64,000 bases of DNA from GCA-2720865 sp047630275 (GTDB taxonomy: Bacteria > Bdellovibrionota > Bacteriovoracia > Bacteriovoracales > Bacteriovoracaceae): NCBI GenBank assembly GCA_047630275.1, contig JBLHVN010000002.1:1204053-1268052 (forward strand), given 5' to 3'. The notes under the pieces were generated by a model. The model saw only the letters and a program-made list of their open reading frames with translations, ran no database searches and was not told the origin of the DNA. Both the position numbers and the translations under genes were made by a program. The first letter of the stretch is position 1. Each line of letters starts with the position of its first letter. This document shows, piece by piece, positions 33,459 through 42,959 of the stretch.

Positions 33459-34655
33459 ATGTCCCAAATAAGTCGGGAATTATACTCAGGAAAAATTTAC
33501 CTAATCGATGGAAAAAGAACACCATTTGGAAGCTTTGGTGGCAGCCTTGGTGGTGTAACTCCTGTAGATCTTTCAGTTTCTGCGGCGAAGGCCCTCTTGG
33601 AATCAACAAATGTAAAACCAGAGCAGATTGATCATGTCATCTTAGGAAATGTATTACCGTCAACTACAGACACTTTATATGGAGCTAGGCATCTAGGATT
33701 AAAGATTGGGATCCCGGAAAATGTACCTGCTTACCTCCTAAATAGACTTTGTGGATCAGGCGTACAAACAATGCTTGATGCTGCTCGCATGATTAAGCTT
33801 GGTGAAGCAAGTTGTGTTCTCGCTGGTGGAACCGAAAATATGTCAATGGCCCCTCATGCTGTTTATGGCGGAAGATTCGGAACAAAGTACGGTGCTCTTC
33901 AAACTGTAGATTTTCTTCTCGATAGTTTAACGGATCAATATTCAGGATGCCCAATGGGAATCACTGCGGAGAACTTAGCTGAGCAGTATTCACTAACTAG
34001 AGATGAGTGTGAAGAGTACTCAGTAAACTCTCATAAGAAATACTTAAAGGCCTTTTCAGAAGGACATTATAAAGACGAGATCGCACCAATTGAATTAAAA
34101 AGAGGCACTCTCTCAAAAGATGAGCATCCTCGTGAAGATATAAATAAAGCAGGAATGGAAAAGCTTCGCACTAGTTTTAAAAAAGATGGAACCGTCACTC
34201 CGGCCACAGCCTCAGGAATTGTTGATGGTTCGGCCATGTGTCTCATTGCAAGCGAAGAGTTTTGCCTGAAACATTCAATCACCCCCCTTGCGGAAATTAT
34301 CGACGGACAAGTTGTCGGTGTTGACCCAAAGATCATGGGGATCGGTCCAGTACCGGCGATCAATCTTTTACTAGAAAGAAACAAGATGAAACTTGATCAG
34401 ATTGATCTTATTGAAATTAATGAAGCTTTTGCTAGTCAGGTCATCTCTTGTCAAAAAGAACTTAAGATTCCTGATGAGAAATTAAATATCTGGGGTGGAG
34501 CTATTGCTATAGGTCATCCACTTGCAGCGACTGGGACTAGGATTTCTACTGCCCTAGCAAGACAACTAAGAGCTGGTGGACTAGAATTTGGTATAGCAAG
34601 TGCTTGTATTGGCGGAGGGCAGGGTATTTCTGTTCTATTAAAAGCGGTGAAATGA
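33459..34655 (+). CDS. Acetyl-CoA acetyltransferase (thiolase)
   Basis: 398 residues with the three thiolase signatures: the active Cys in LNRLCGSGVQTMLDAARMI (about residue 90), the His region NVWGGAIAIGHPLAATG (about 350) and the second Cys near SACIGGGQG (about 380). It condenses or cleaves acyl-CoA. It has a strong ribosome binding site (GGGGAGG). The next gene starts inside its stop codon (ATGA). It is the only fatty-acid-type gene here. Confidence 0.93.
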   Translation: MSQISRELYSGKIYLIDGKRTPFGSFGGSLGGVTPVDLSVSAAKALLESTNVKPEQIDHVILGNVLPSTTDTLYGARHLGLKIGIPENVPAYLLNRLCGSGVQTMLDAARMIKLGEASCVLAGGTENMSMAPHAVYGGRFGTKYGALQTVDFLLDSLTDQYSGCPMGITAENLAEQYSLTRDECEEYSVNSHKKYLKAFSEGHYKDEIAPIELKRGTLSKDEHPREDINKAGMEKLRTSFKKDGTVTPATASGIVDGSAMCLIASEEFCLKHSITPLAEIIDGQVVGVDPKIMGIGPVPAINLLLERNKMKLDQIDLIEINEAFASQVISCQKELKIPDEKLNIWGGAIAIGHPLAATGTRISTALARQLRAGGLEFGIASACIGGGQGISVLLKAVK

Positions 34656-35953
34656 AAGAGCTCAACTTAGATAAGAACGATTTTATTCAATTTAGAAATT
34701 GGCTAAATCTAGAGATTGAAGCGATTACATGGCAAGGAAGATACAAAGAAGAGTTCGAAGACTTTTGGAATTCTTTCTTTATAGAAGGCCTCTCTTTTGA
34801 GCAGTTAGTTCAACGCTTTGACTACGCCTATACTGAATCTAAGATTGGACCACTTTCATCTTGGTTTCATTGGCTTAAAGAAAAATTTATTAGTTATACC
34901 TTCTTAAAAAAGAACCTCTCAATCTTAGAGCTCTCTAAAAAAAGTGGCTTGTCTCTCTCTGAGATATCATCGCTCTTGAGAAATTTCTTTCTAGAGTTTG
35001 CTCCCCATGAAGATGATAAGCTTAGTGAAAACTTTCAAATTGTTCATCCGACTAATCCTAACGTTCATTTAACCTTTGAGGGCTTGTCGGCGATCGTCCG
35101 CTTACCTGAAATAGATTGCGGCACAGGTCCTGATGAAATAATGCCAAGCTTAGAGGTAACCCTTTATGAAGAGTGGAGTGCTTTTATTCGGAAGATGAAA
35201 AAAGATATCTACCATCCTTCTTTTGATATGAAGGCCATTAAAAGTAGAGCAAGCTTTAAGGAACAACTTGGTATTGTAAGAGAAGTCTTACTGCTCCTCT
35301 TAATAGGAACGGTACTAGTTTATGCCGTAAAATATGGAAATAAATTCTATGAGAAATATCTTATTGAGAAGATAGGGGTCTATGAACCACAATTTAAATG
35401 GCTAGATAAAGCTCTGACTTTTAAATCTGTTCAAGAAAGAAAAGACGCAAAGTCAGACTTCTCTTTAAATATCGAAGATCTCGATGAAGTAGATGATTCA
35501 AAAACCTTTATCAGTGATTTTGAAGAGCAACGTTTTGATGTGGAATCTGAAGTTGTCTTAACCTCTTGGGATTCACTACCTAAAGACTTTGGAGCCGCTG
35601 ACCTAGAGCAATCTGATTACGAAGAACTTCTCAAAAGAGGTTACCGAGAAAGTCGGTATGGTCACACAAAAGTTTATAGAGTGATGGTAAAATCTGTTAA
35701 CCTAACCTCTACTAAGAGCCGCCTAAATAAGCTTCTTAATAAATACTCAGTTACCCAAGTTGATAATGTAAAACCAGGCCAACTAGTTCCGGGCGGAGTC
35801 TATTATAATATCTTCGTTCCTAGGCTTCACTTGAAAGAATTTATGGCGCAAGTGATGAATCAAGAAGAAGCGATTCTTTATGAGAGTAGAACTCGGGTTC
35901 GCCGAAATCCACCAGGAAAGAACAGGGTTTTTATTTGGGTTAAAGATATTTAG
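34652..35953 (+). CDS. Hypothetical single-pass membrane protein with cytoplasmic HTH-like segment, 433 aa
   Basis: The ATG at 34652 overlaps the thiolase stop (ATGA). An acidic helical N-terminus (residues 1-90) contains ELSKKSGLSLSEISSLLR, which resembles a helix-turn-helix. One membrane segment lies at about 215-233 (LLLLLIGTVLVYAV), followed by an acidic linker and a C-terminal domain (about 330-433) with VMVKSVNLTSTKSRLNKLL and YYNIFVPRLHLKEFMAQVMN. The layout (cytoplasmic HTH-like, one membrane segment, extracytoplasmic domain) is that of a transmembrane regulator. No family is recognised. Its end is shared with a bidirectional terminator. Confidence 0.65.
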   Translation: MKELNLDKNDFIQFRNWLNLEIEAITWQGRYKEEFEDFWNSFFIEGLSFEQLVQRFDYAYTESKIGPLSSWFHWLKEKFISYTFLKKNLSILELSKKSGLSLSEISSLLRNFFLEFAPHEDDKLSENFQIVHPTNPNVHLTFEGLSAIVRLPEIDCGTGPDEIMPSLEVTLYEEWSAFIRKMKKDIYHPSFDMKAIKSRASFKEQLGIVREVLLLLLIGTVLVYAVKYGNKFYEKYLIEKIGVYEPQFKWLDKALTFKSVQERKDAKSDFSLNIEDLDEVDDSKTFISDFEEQRFDVESEVVLTSWDSLPKDFGAADLEQSDYEELLKRGYRESRYGHTKVYRVMVKSVNLTSTKSRLNKLLNKYSVTQVDNVKPGQLVPGGVYYNIFVPRLHLKEFMAQVMNQEEAILYESRTRVRRNPPGKNRVFIWVKDI

Positions 35954-35984
35954 CCAAACCTTCGGTTTGCTTAAATATCTTTTT
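35942..35984. terminator. Bidirectional hairpin terminator between convergent genes
   Basis: AAAGATATTTA (35942-35952), an inner CAAACC-TTC-GGTTTG stem (35955-35969) and TAAATATCTTT form one long hairpin with T runs on both strands. It overlaps the stop codons of both neighbouring genes. Confidence 0.85.
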
Positions 35985-36529
35985 CACATGCTAGCATCAG
36001 GGATTTCAAACTGAGCTTTTAATCTTCTAAGTAAGATATGGGCCTTACCTAAGTAATACCACTGACGAACAAAACCAATTAACATCGCTGCAATAAATCC
36101 GTAAGCCACGCCTGAATGAATTGTTTTCTCAACTAGATTTGTATCGTGAGCTCCGCCTAAAAGAAAAGCGATCATCCCAAGAACAAGCATTAACATCGTC
36201 CATGGAACCGTTTGCCTCTTTGAGCGCTCCGCGTCTCTATGCCATTGATCAACTTTTTTCTTATAGGGCTCTAAGTCATTAGGAGCATCGTCAAAGAGTT
36301 CACTTAAGTTTTGCCCGCTATGAATGATCATATGAACATTCTTAACAAGTCGCGCCACTCCTATAAAGTAAAACATTACAAAGGCTTGTGCGAAGATCGT
36401 ATAAATAAAAGCTGGAATTGCGATATGAATATGACTCATAGATAGAGTCATCCATCCGTGAGCTAGTGCCACAGTTAAGCTTATCCCTAAAACCATGAGT
36501 ATTATCAGACCTCTTAATAAGTATGCCAT
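35984..36529 (-). CDS. Hypothetical polytopic membrane protein, 181 aa
   Basis: Four likely membrane segments: residues 5-26, 35-58, 108-128 and 138-157. A hydrophilic, helix-forming loop between 65 and 105 has acidic and basic runs (SELFDDAPNDLEPYKKKVDQWHRD). Histidines cluster near the membrane (AHGWMTLSMSHIHIA, and GGAHD at about 125), which could bind a metal or heme, but this is speculative. I recognise no family. The respiratory operon starts about 1 kb away on the opposite strand. Confidence 0.6.
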   Translation of the reverse strand: MAYLLRGLIILMVLGISLTVALAHGWMTLSMSHIHIAIPAFIYTIFAQAFVMFYFIGVARLVKNVHMIIHSGQNLSELFDDAPNDLEPYKKKVDQWHRDAERSKRQTVPWTMLMLVLGMIAFLLGGAHDTNLVEKTIHSGVAYGFIAAMLIGFVRQWYYLGKAHILLRRLKAQFEIPDASM

Positions 36530-36633
36530 TGTTCCACCATCTAATTGTCATAAAAGACCGAATTTGTTATTTCTCCAGTCTCATAAAGCGAATGGACAAT
36601 AAACCAACTCTCAACGTTTGGAAAGGAAAGGCA

Positions 36634-37485
36634 ATGGCTGAAGCAAATCCTAAGAAATTATTAGAAAATAAGTTTCTAGGGGGACTAGTTGTTCCGATAG
36701 CTATTGTTTTAGTGGGAGCTCTCATTATTGTTGGAGTTACCAAGATGCTCTCTACAGAGCGCTCTTATAAAGACCTAGTTAGAGAAATACAGTCAAAGAC
36801 TTTTGGAAACAGATGGGTAGCTGCTTATGAACTTTCAAAAGTTATTTCAAGCTCTCAAGTTCCGGCAGAAGAGGTTCCATGGTTAGTAGAGAATCTAACT
36901 GGTGTTTATGATGATGCTAAAGATCCTAGAACAAGAGATTTTATTGTTGTTGCCGTTGGTGCGTTGAAATCAGAGGCTGGCCTTGATCTCCTAGGTCGTT
37001 CACTTGATGACTTAGATAAAAATGTAAAGTTTCATGGACTCGTTGCACTTGGTAATTATCCCCTTGGAACAAAGATTAATAATGAAAAGATCCTTTCATT
37101 CCTGGAATCAGAAGATTTTGCTTTGCAGCAAGCAGCCATCCTCGTGGCCGGAACTCATAAAATGAACGCTGCAGTACCAAGGCTTGTTGGGCTTCTAACT
37201 TCAGATAATACAGGTATTCGTTACGCCGCAGCATCTGCCCTAATCCCTTTTAAAAATCAAGCAGCTCTTCCTACATTAAAGGAAATTCTTTTAGCCGCTG
37301 GGGCTAAAAATATCAGCGGCATATCCCTTCCTGAGATGACGGGACTCAAGCTAAGTTTGATAAATGCATTGCAGAAAAATAATTGGTCCGATTTGAACGA
37401 AACATTAATTGCTGTAGTGAACAATGAGCAAAATGCTAAAGTAATTAGCGAGGCGAGATCGGCCTTAAATCAGTTGAAAAAGTGA
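36634..37485 (+). CDS. HEAT-repeat protein with N-terminal membrane anchor
   Basis: 283 residues from the ATG at 36634, which follows AAGGAAAGG; upstream in-frame starts (36523, 36592) are less likely. One membrane segment (about residues 15-37) is followed by helical HEAT-like repeats from about residue 90 to 280: DFIVVAVGALKSEAGLDLLGRSL, VKFHGLVALGNYPL, LQQAAILVAGTHKMNAAVPRLVGLL and IRYAAASALIPFKNQAALPTL. Such proteins act as binding scaffolds. It lies 122 bases upstream of the Rieske gene in the same direction and may be an assembly factor for the bc complex (inference). Confidence 0.7.
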   Translation: MAEANPKKLLENKFLGGLVVPIAIVLVGALIIVGVTKMLSTERSYKDLVREIQSKTFGNRWVAAYELSKVISSSQVPAEEVPWLVENLTGVYDDAKDPRTRDFIVVAVGALKSEAGLDLLGRSLDDLDKNVKFHGLVALGNYPLGTKINNEKILSFLESEDFALQQAAILVAGTHKMNAAVPRLVGLLTSDNTGIRYAAASALIPFKNQAALPTLKEILLAAGAKNISGISLPEMTGLKLSLINALQKNNWSDLNETLIAVVNNEQNAKVISEARSALNQLKK

Positions 37486-37607
37486 GACTTTGTAAGCATA
37501 ATCTAACTACTTATTTTTAGATGATTTTGAGTCTGAAACTCCCTTGAAAATTGGAGTTAGAGCACTCGAATATATTAAATGGATACTTTCCTATAGAGGG
37601 AATTTTT

Positions 37608-38111
37608 ATGAGCGAAGCTACTCGTAATAAATTGAACAGAAGAGAATTCTTTTCATACTTAAGTGTTGGTTGGATTGCCTTCACTGCTGCCTGTGCTGGC
37701 CTTGCCGGCATGGCCTTTCGTTTTTCATATCCTAACGTAAACTTCGAACCTGAAATGGATTTCATTGCAGGTCGTATTGATGATTACGAAGAGGGCGTTG
37801 ATGAACGTTGGAAAAATGGTTTTGGTGTTTGGATGGTTAAAGAAGAAGGCAAGCTTGTTGCCCTTTCAAACATCTGCACTCACTTAGGTTGTGTACCTAA
37901 CTGGATGCCAGCTGAATTAAAATTTAAATGTCCATGTCATGGATCTGGATATTATACGAGTGGGATTAATTTCGAAGGCCCTGCTCCACGTCCTTTGGAG
38001 AGATACAAGATCGGTCTTACTCCTGAGGGAACAATCAAAGTAGATAAAACTAAAATATATCGTTATGAAAAAGGTCAATGGGATAATCCTAATTCCTTTC
38101 TTTCAGTATAG
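37608..38111 (+). CDS. Rieske iron-sulfur protein of a bc-type complex
   Basis: 167 residues from ATG 37608 with Shine-Dalgarno AGAGGG; an upstream in-frame start at 37551 is less likely. An N-terminal NRREFFSYL (twin-arginine-like) precedes a membrane segment (about 15-37). The Rieske cluster ligands are visible in CTHLGC and CPCHGSGY (the CxH...CxxH motif, about 100-125). It passes electrons from quinol to the c-type heme protein. First gene of the bc operon. Confidence 0.94.
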   Translation: MSEATRNKLNRREFFSYLSVGWIAFTAACAGLAGMAFRFSYPNVNFEPEMDFIAGRIDDYEEGVDERWKNGFGVWMVKEEGKLVALSNICTHLGCVPNWMPAELKFKCPCHGSGYYTSGINFEGPAPRPLERYKIGLTPEGTIKVDKTKIYRYEKGQWDNPNSFLSV

Positions 38112-38127
38112 TTGTTGAGGATTTAAA

Positions 38128-38910
38128 ATGGCTGAAAAAGGTCTAGCAGAAAAAGTCAGAGAGACTCAGGTATGGAAATCAATTTTCCGTCATGGGCCTC
38201 CAAACAATGCTCGTAACAGAGCTGCCGTTGTTGCAGGGAACGTTTTCCTTCACCTGCACCCGATTAAGTTAAAAAAATCTGGGGTTCAACTTGGTTACAC
38301 TTGGTGCATGGGGGGATTAACATTTTTTATCTTCTTAGCATTAACAGTTACCGGTGTTCTTCTGATGTTTTATTACCGCCCAACAGCGGAATATGCCTTT
38401 AACGATATCATCGCCCTTAAGGAACATGTTCCTCTCGGGATTATGAGAGAGATCCATCGTTGGGGTGCTCACGCCATGGTAATTACTGTGTGGCTTCATA
38501 TGTTCCGAGTTTTTATGACTGGTTCATATAAACCACCAAGAGAATTTAACTGGGGTGTTGGTGTTATCCTTCTCGTTTTAACATTACTTCTTTCTTTTAC
38601 AGGTTACCTCCTTCCTTGGGATCAGCTTGCAATTTGGGCCATTACTGTTGGTTCGAATATGGCAAAGGCTACTCCAATAATGGGGCATGGTGGACCAGGA
38701 GCTATGCTCATGCAGATCGGAGACTTTGTTATGGTCTCTGATAAGAACGATGTACGCTTTCAGTTATTAGCGGGACGTTTTGTTGGTGAGCCAGCGTTAC
38801 TTAGATTTTATATTTTACACTGTGTTTTTATCCCTCTCGTTGTTGGCGTGTTGATCGCGATTCACTTCTGGAGAGTTAGAAAGGACGGTGGAATTTCAGC
38901 ACCACTATAA
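38128..38910 (+). CDS. Cytochrome b, N-terminal (b6-type) subunit
   Basis: 260 residues, split-type cytochrome b with about four membrane helices and the two pairs of heme-ligating histidines (REIHRWGAHAMVITVWLHMFRVF, and further along LHCVFIPLVVGVLIAIHFW). The Q-site region is DQLAIWAITVG. It corresponds to the first four helices of mitochondrial cytochrome b; the remainder is the next gene. Operon gap 16 bases after Rieske. Confidence 0.93.
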   Translation: MAEKGLAEKVRETQVWKSIFRHGPPNNARNRAAVVAGNVFLHLHPIKLKKSGVQLGYTWCMGGLTFFIFLALTVTGVLLMFYYRPTAEYAFNDIIALKEHVPLGIMREIHRWGAHAMVITVWLHMFRVFMTGSYKPPREFNWGVGVILLVLTLLLSFTGYLLPWDQLAIWAITVGSNMAKATPIMGHGGPGAMLMQIGDFVMVSDKNDVRFQLLAGRFVGEPALLRFYILHCVFIPLVVGVLIAIHFWRVRKDGGISAPL

Positions 38911-38937
38911 TTATTTGAGAAATACGGAAGAATCTCT

Positions 38938-40098
38938 ATGAAAGAGTTGATTAATTATTTAGCAGACCCTATTCGATCGTTTCCGATCACATGTGTGCTT
39001 TATTTTCTGATGATGAAATATTACAAGATCGTCGGAACAAAGAAGTTTGCTTGGATTGCGGGAACTCTCTTCTTTATCACTGCGGGTATGTTTGCAATGG
39101 ACCCGAACTTTTGGCTAATCATTACATGGCCAGATAATATTCCCATTTCGATCCTAATCCTAACGGTTGGTTTCTTAACTTGGTTTACTCTTTATAAGTG
39201 TGCTGAAAACGATAAGAGAATTGAAGCTGGTGAATGCCCAATTGAAGCACTACCTGAGAATAGAGAAAAAGTTTGGGCCTGGCCTAACCTTGTTTATACT
39301 GAATTATTTGCCATCATCGCTGGGGCGGCTTTTTTAATCGCTTGGGGTATTTTATTTGATGCTCCTCTTGAAGAACCTGCTAACCCAACTTGGGCACCTA
39401 ACCCAGCTAAAGCACCTTGGTACTTTCTAGGTCTTCAAGAAATGCTTGTTTATTTTGACCCTTGGATGGCAGGTGTTGTTCTTCCTGGGCTTATCTTAGT
39501 AGGACTGATCGCCATTCCTTATATTGATACAAATCCAAAAGGAAATGGATACTACACTTTTACAGAAAGAAAGATGGCCGTTTCCATGTTCATGTTTGGT
39601 TGGTTGGTTCTTTGGCTTTACCTCATCATTGTAGGTACTTTCCTAAGAGGACCTAACTGGACGTTCTACGGACCATTTGAGTTTTGGGACTTTCATAAAG
39701 TTGTTGCTGAATACAATGTGAACTTATCGGAATTCTTCTGGGTCTTCGGGCTTAAGCAAGCGCTTCCAGGAAATCTTATCATTAGAGAGCTCCCAGGAAT
39801 TATCCTAACTGTTCTTTATATGGGTATCCCAGTGGTTCTTACTTTCAATAAACTGAATGCAATCTTTCAGTCCATTGGAGAGTCTAATAACAAGCTTCTT
39901 AATATAACGATGATCGCACCAGCGTGTAAGTTACTAGCTGGTATCCCAGCCTTTATTGAGAAGACTGGTTATATTCGTTATTACATTTATGTTTATCTCG
40001 CAGTCATTATGGCCATGTTACCGGTCAAGATGGTTCTGCGTTGGTTGTTTAGTTTAAAATATATTATTGCGCTCCCTGAGTGGGAACTTAACTTATAA
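38938..40098 (+). CDS. Cytochrome b, C-terminal subunit (subunit IV-like), extended
   Basis: 386 residues. It holds the Q-site PEWY-equivalent APWYFLGLQEMLVY (the PxWY motif of subunit IV, about residue 157). Additional membrane segments at both ends make it much longer than plant subunit IV (about 160 residues). An N-terminal extension with about three hydrophobic stretches and a C-terminal group (about 280-380) are outside the core. Part of the bc complex with the previous and next genes. Confidence 0.85.
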   Translation: MKELINYLADPIRSFPITCVLYFLMMKYYKIVGTKKFAWIAGTLFFITAGMFAMDPNFWLIITWPDNIPISILILTVGFLTWFTLYKCAENDKRIEAGECPIEALPENREKVWAWPNLVYTELFAIIAGAAFLIAWGILFDAPLEEPANPTWAPNPAKAPWYFLGLQEMLVYFDPWMAGVVLPGLILVGLIAIPYIDTNPKGNGYYTFTERKMAVSMFMFGWLVLWLYLIIVGTFLRGPNWTFYGPFEFWDFHKVVAEYNVNLSEFFWVFGLKQALPGNLIIRELPGIILTVLYMGIPVVLTFNKLNAIFQSIGESNNKLLNITMIAPACKLLAGIPAFIEKTGYIRYYIYVYLAVIMAMLPVKMVLRWLFSLKYIIALPEWELNL

Positions 40099-40108
40099 AG
40101 GAATAGCC

Positions 40109-42949
40109 ATGTCAAAAAAACTTGAGCCAGGTATGGCCTATGACATGAAAAAATTGAACAAGGTTTTCGCATTTTTGTCGATCTTGTTCCTAGCAGTGAC
40201 CTTTTGGGTTTTCTTAGACGACTTTGTTCGTCCTTGGAAAGCAGTCCAAATCCAAGGTCTAAAAGTAAAGCAAGCAAAGATTGATAAAGACCTAGCGATT
40301 GAAGCTAAGAAGATCGATGATAAAAAACTTGCTGAACTTGATGCCAAGATAGAAGAAGGTGAAAAGCTTCATGCTTCAAGAACAGAAACTATCGAAAAGC
40401 TAAATGAAGAACTCAATAAGCTAGACCTGCTGATGAAGGCAGAGACGATTAAAAATGGTCAGTTAAACTCTAATGTTTCGGCGACTAACTTTAATTGGGA
40501 ACTGGCCCATAGTCATCATTCAAAGAATGAACCAGAACTATTTAATCAATTAAAGAAATACAAGAAAGAGTTCGCTGAATCTAAAGATAGAATGAAGGGC
40601 CTTACCAATCAGATAAAAGCCACTAAGAAAGAATTGCTAGCTACAAAAGCTGAGTTAACTAAAGCTTTAAAAGAAAAAGCTGAATTTGTTGGTGCAAGAA
40701 GATTGCTTCGCCTAGCTAGAAAAACAACAGAGATTGATCCTATCTTTGCGATTAGAAATGCGCCAATGGCTGACTTTCTAGATCCTACTCTAAAAGTTAG
40801 ACAAGTAGTTCTCAATGACATTACGGATGATCGTTATTTTCAGCATGTGCCAAAAGTAGATCGTTGTATGACTTGTCACCTTAATATCGATAAAAAAGGC
40901 TTTGAAGATGTAGCGCAACCTTACGCAACTCACTCAAACTTAGATTTAATGGTTGGAGCAAAGTCGCCACACCCAATGAAACAAACCGGTTGTACTTCTT
41001 GTCACGGTGGAGAGGGACATAGAGTCTTAGATTTTAATGCCCCAGCTCACACTCCTAGAAATGCTGAACAGAAAAAAGAGTGGGTTGAGAAGTATCATTA
41101 TCATCCACCACATAAAGTGCCTCAGGTTCAATTTAAAGTCGGATACGTAGAAGCATCTTGTATCAAGTGTCACAAAGGAGTTGAAAGAATTCCTGGTGGG
41201 ACTGTTGTTAACGAAGGTATCAGAAATATTGAGAAGTTCGGCTGTTACGGTTGTCATAAGATCGAAGGCTGGGAACATAAAAGAAAGCCAGGTCCAAGCT
41301 TAGAGAAGATTGCTTCTAAAGTGAGCAAAGAATTCTTCAAAAACTGGGTTTGGTCACCAAAAGCCTTTAATAAGCATTCAAATATGCCTTCATTCTTTAG
41401 CCAGTCTAACAATTCAAAGCCTGAGCATATGAAGAAGAACATCACTGAAGTTAATGCTATTGCAGACTTCGTCTTTTCTAAGTCTGAAGGCTACCGTCCT
41501 TTTGCTAGATACAGCGCTGGAAACAAAGATAGAGGTAAGAAGCTCATCGAACAAGTTGGTTGTATGGGTTGCCACGGAGTTGAAGGATTTGAGCAAGATT
41601 CAAAGAAAATCAACGCCTTTGCAGGACCTTACTTAACGGGAACTGGATCAAAGATAAAAAGTGCAGACTGGTTAGTGTCTTGGCTTAAAAAACCAACTCA
41701 TTATCAAGAAGACACGATCATGCCTTCAATGAGACTGACTGATAGAGAAGCTAACGATATTGCAACGTATCTTTTAAGTCTTAAGAATAAGAAATTTGAA
41801 GACCTTAAGTTTGAGCCCCTTGACGATAAAGTTAGAGATGACCTTCTTGTTGAGTACTTCTCAGCCTTTGATACTTTAGAAGTAGCGAGAGCAAAACTTG
41901 CTAAGATGGATGACGTTGCTAGGACTCATGAGCTTGGTAAGAGGTCTATTGGAAAATACGGTTGTTTCTCTTGCCATAATATTGATGGATTTGAAGGAAG
42001 AGCCCCCATTGGACCAGAGCTTTCAGGTGTAGGCTCTAAGCCTTTAACTCAGTTTGGCTTTGGTCATGAGTACGATGTCGAACATTCTAGAGGTGGATGG
42101 ATTAAAGCCCACCTTCAAGCTCCAAGGCGATGGGATAATGGAATTGATAAACCATTTAAAGATCTTTTAAGGATGCCTAATTTTGATATGACTGAGAAGC
42201 AGGCCGATTCAATTACTGTGGCCCTTCTTGGGATGGTTACTGACTATATCCCTATGAAAGGTGTGAAGAATCTTGATCATCATGAAAAGGTTTATGCTGA
42301 AGGTATGAAAGTCGCCAACAAGTTTAACTGTGTTGGTTGTCATAAAGTTAAGAATGGAAATTGGGACGAGTTCGGTGGGGATCTTCTTAAGAAAGAAGAG
42401 TATGCCGATGACTTAAATATGGGACCTCCTTGGTTAGTCGATCAAGGTCACCGCGTTCAAGCAGATTGGTTCCATAACTTCTTAAAGAACGTAACTCCAA
42501 TCAGACCTTGGCTACAAGTGAGAATGCCTAGCTTTAACCTAAGTAACGAAGAGATCAACTCTCTTGTTATGGGATTTCAAGCAGGAGCAAAGCAACAAAC
42601 CTTTGTTGATAACCACGCTAAGATTGAATGGACTCCTGGTGAGAAGAATGAGGCGAAGAGATTATTTGATGCTCTAGCTTGTGCTTCTTGTCACACAACT
42701 GGTTTTAATAACGATGAGGCTCAAGCGCCGAATCTTTATCTTGCTAAGAGAAGACTAAGACCATCATGGATCAAGAAATGGATCATGAATCCACAAAGCA
42801 TTCTTCCACACACTTCAATGTCGAACTTCTTTGAAGACGGCGAGCCAAGTGAAGAAGATTATTTTGATGGAAGTGTTGAGAAACAAGTTGAGGCACTAAC
42901 AAAATACGTATTAGAGATTGGGGACATTGAACTCCCTAAAGCTAAATAA
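40109..42949 (+). CDS. Membrane-anchored octaheme cytochrome c of the bc-type complex
   Basis: 946 residues. The ATG at 40109 has AAGGAAT upstream. A membrane segment (about 14-36) is followed by a charged coiled coil (about 42-200), then eight CxxCH heme-binding motifs: CMTCH 253, CTSCH 295, CIKCH 351, CYGCH 379, CMGCH 485, CFSCH 619, CVGCH 741 and CASCH 858. The C-terminal cytochrome c modules repeat with HNxDGFEG-type loops. It replaces cytochrome c1 as the electron acceptor of the split bc complex. Similar large multiheme partners are known in other non-proteobacterial bc complexes. The coiled coil is unusual and could oligomerise the complex. Confidence 0.9.
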   Translation: MSKKLEPGMAYDMKKLNKVFAFLSILFLAVTFWVFLDDFVRPWKAVQIQGLKVKQAKIDKDLAIEAKKIDDKKLAELDAKIEEGEKLHASRTETIEKLNEELNKLDLLMKAETIKNGQLNSNVSATNFNWELAHSHHSKNEPELFNQLKKYKKEFAESKDRMKGLTNQIKATKKELLATKAELTKALKEKAEFVGARRLLRLARKTTEIDPIFAIRNAPMADFLDPTLKVRQVVLNDITDDRYFQHVPKVDRCMTCHLNIDKKGFEDVAQPYATHSNLDLMVGAKSPHPMKQTGCTSCHGGEGHRVLDFNAPAHTPRNAEQKKEWVEKYHYHPPHKVPQVQFKVGYVEASCIKCHKGVERIPGGTVVNEGIRNIEKFGCYGCHKIEGWEHKRKPGPSLEKIASKVSKEFFKNWVWSPKAFNKHSNMPSFFSQSNNSKPEHMKKNITEVNAIADFVFSKSEGYRPFARYSAGNKDRGKKLIEQVGCMGCHGVEGFEQDSKKINAFAGPYLTGTGSKIKSADWLVSWLKKPTHYQEDTIMPSMRLTDREANDIATYLLSLKNKKFEDLKFEPLDDKVRDDLLVEYFSAFDTLEVARAKLAKMDDVARTHELGKRSIGKYGCFSCHNIDGFEGRAPIGPELSGVGSKPLTQFGFGHEYDVEHSRGGWIKAHLQAPRRWDNGIDKPFKDLLRMPNFDMTEKQADSITVALLGMVTDYIPMKGVKNLDHHEKVYAEGMKVANKFNCVGCHKVKNGNWDEFGGDLLKKEEYADDLNMGPPWLVDQGHRVQADWFHNFLKNVTPIRPWLQVRMPSFNLSNEEINSLVMGFQAGAKQQTFVDNHAKIEWTPGEKNEAKRLFDALACASCHTTGFNNDEAQAPNLYLAKRRLRPSWIKKWIMNPQSILPHTSMSNFFEDGEPSEEDYFDGSVEKQVEALTKYVLEIGDIELPKAK

Positions 42950-42959
42950 GGATTAAGTA

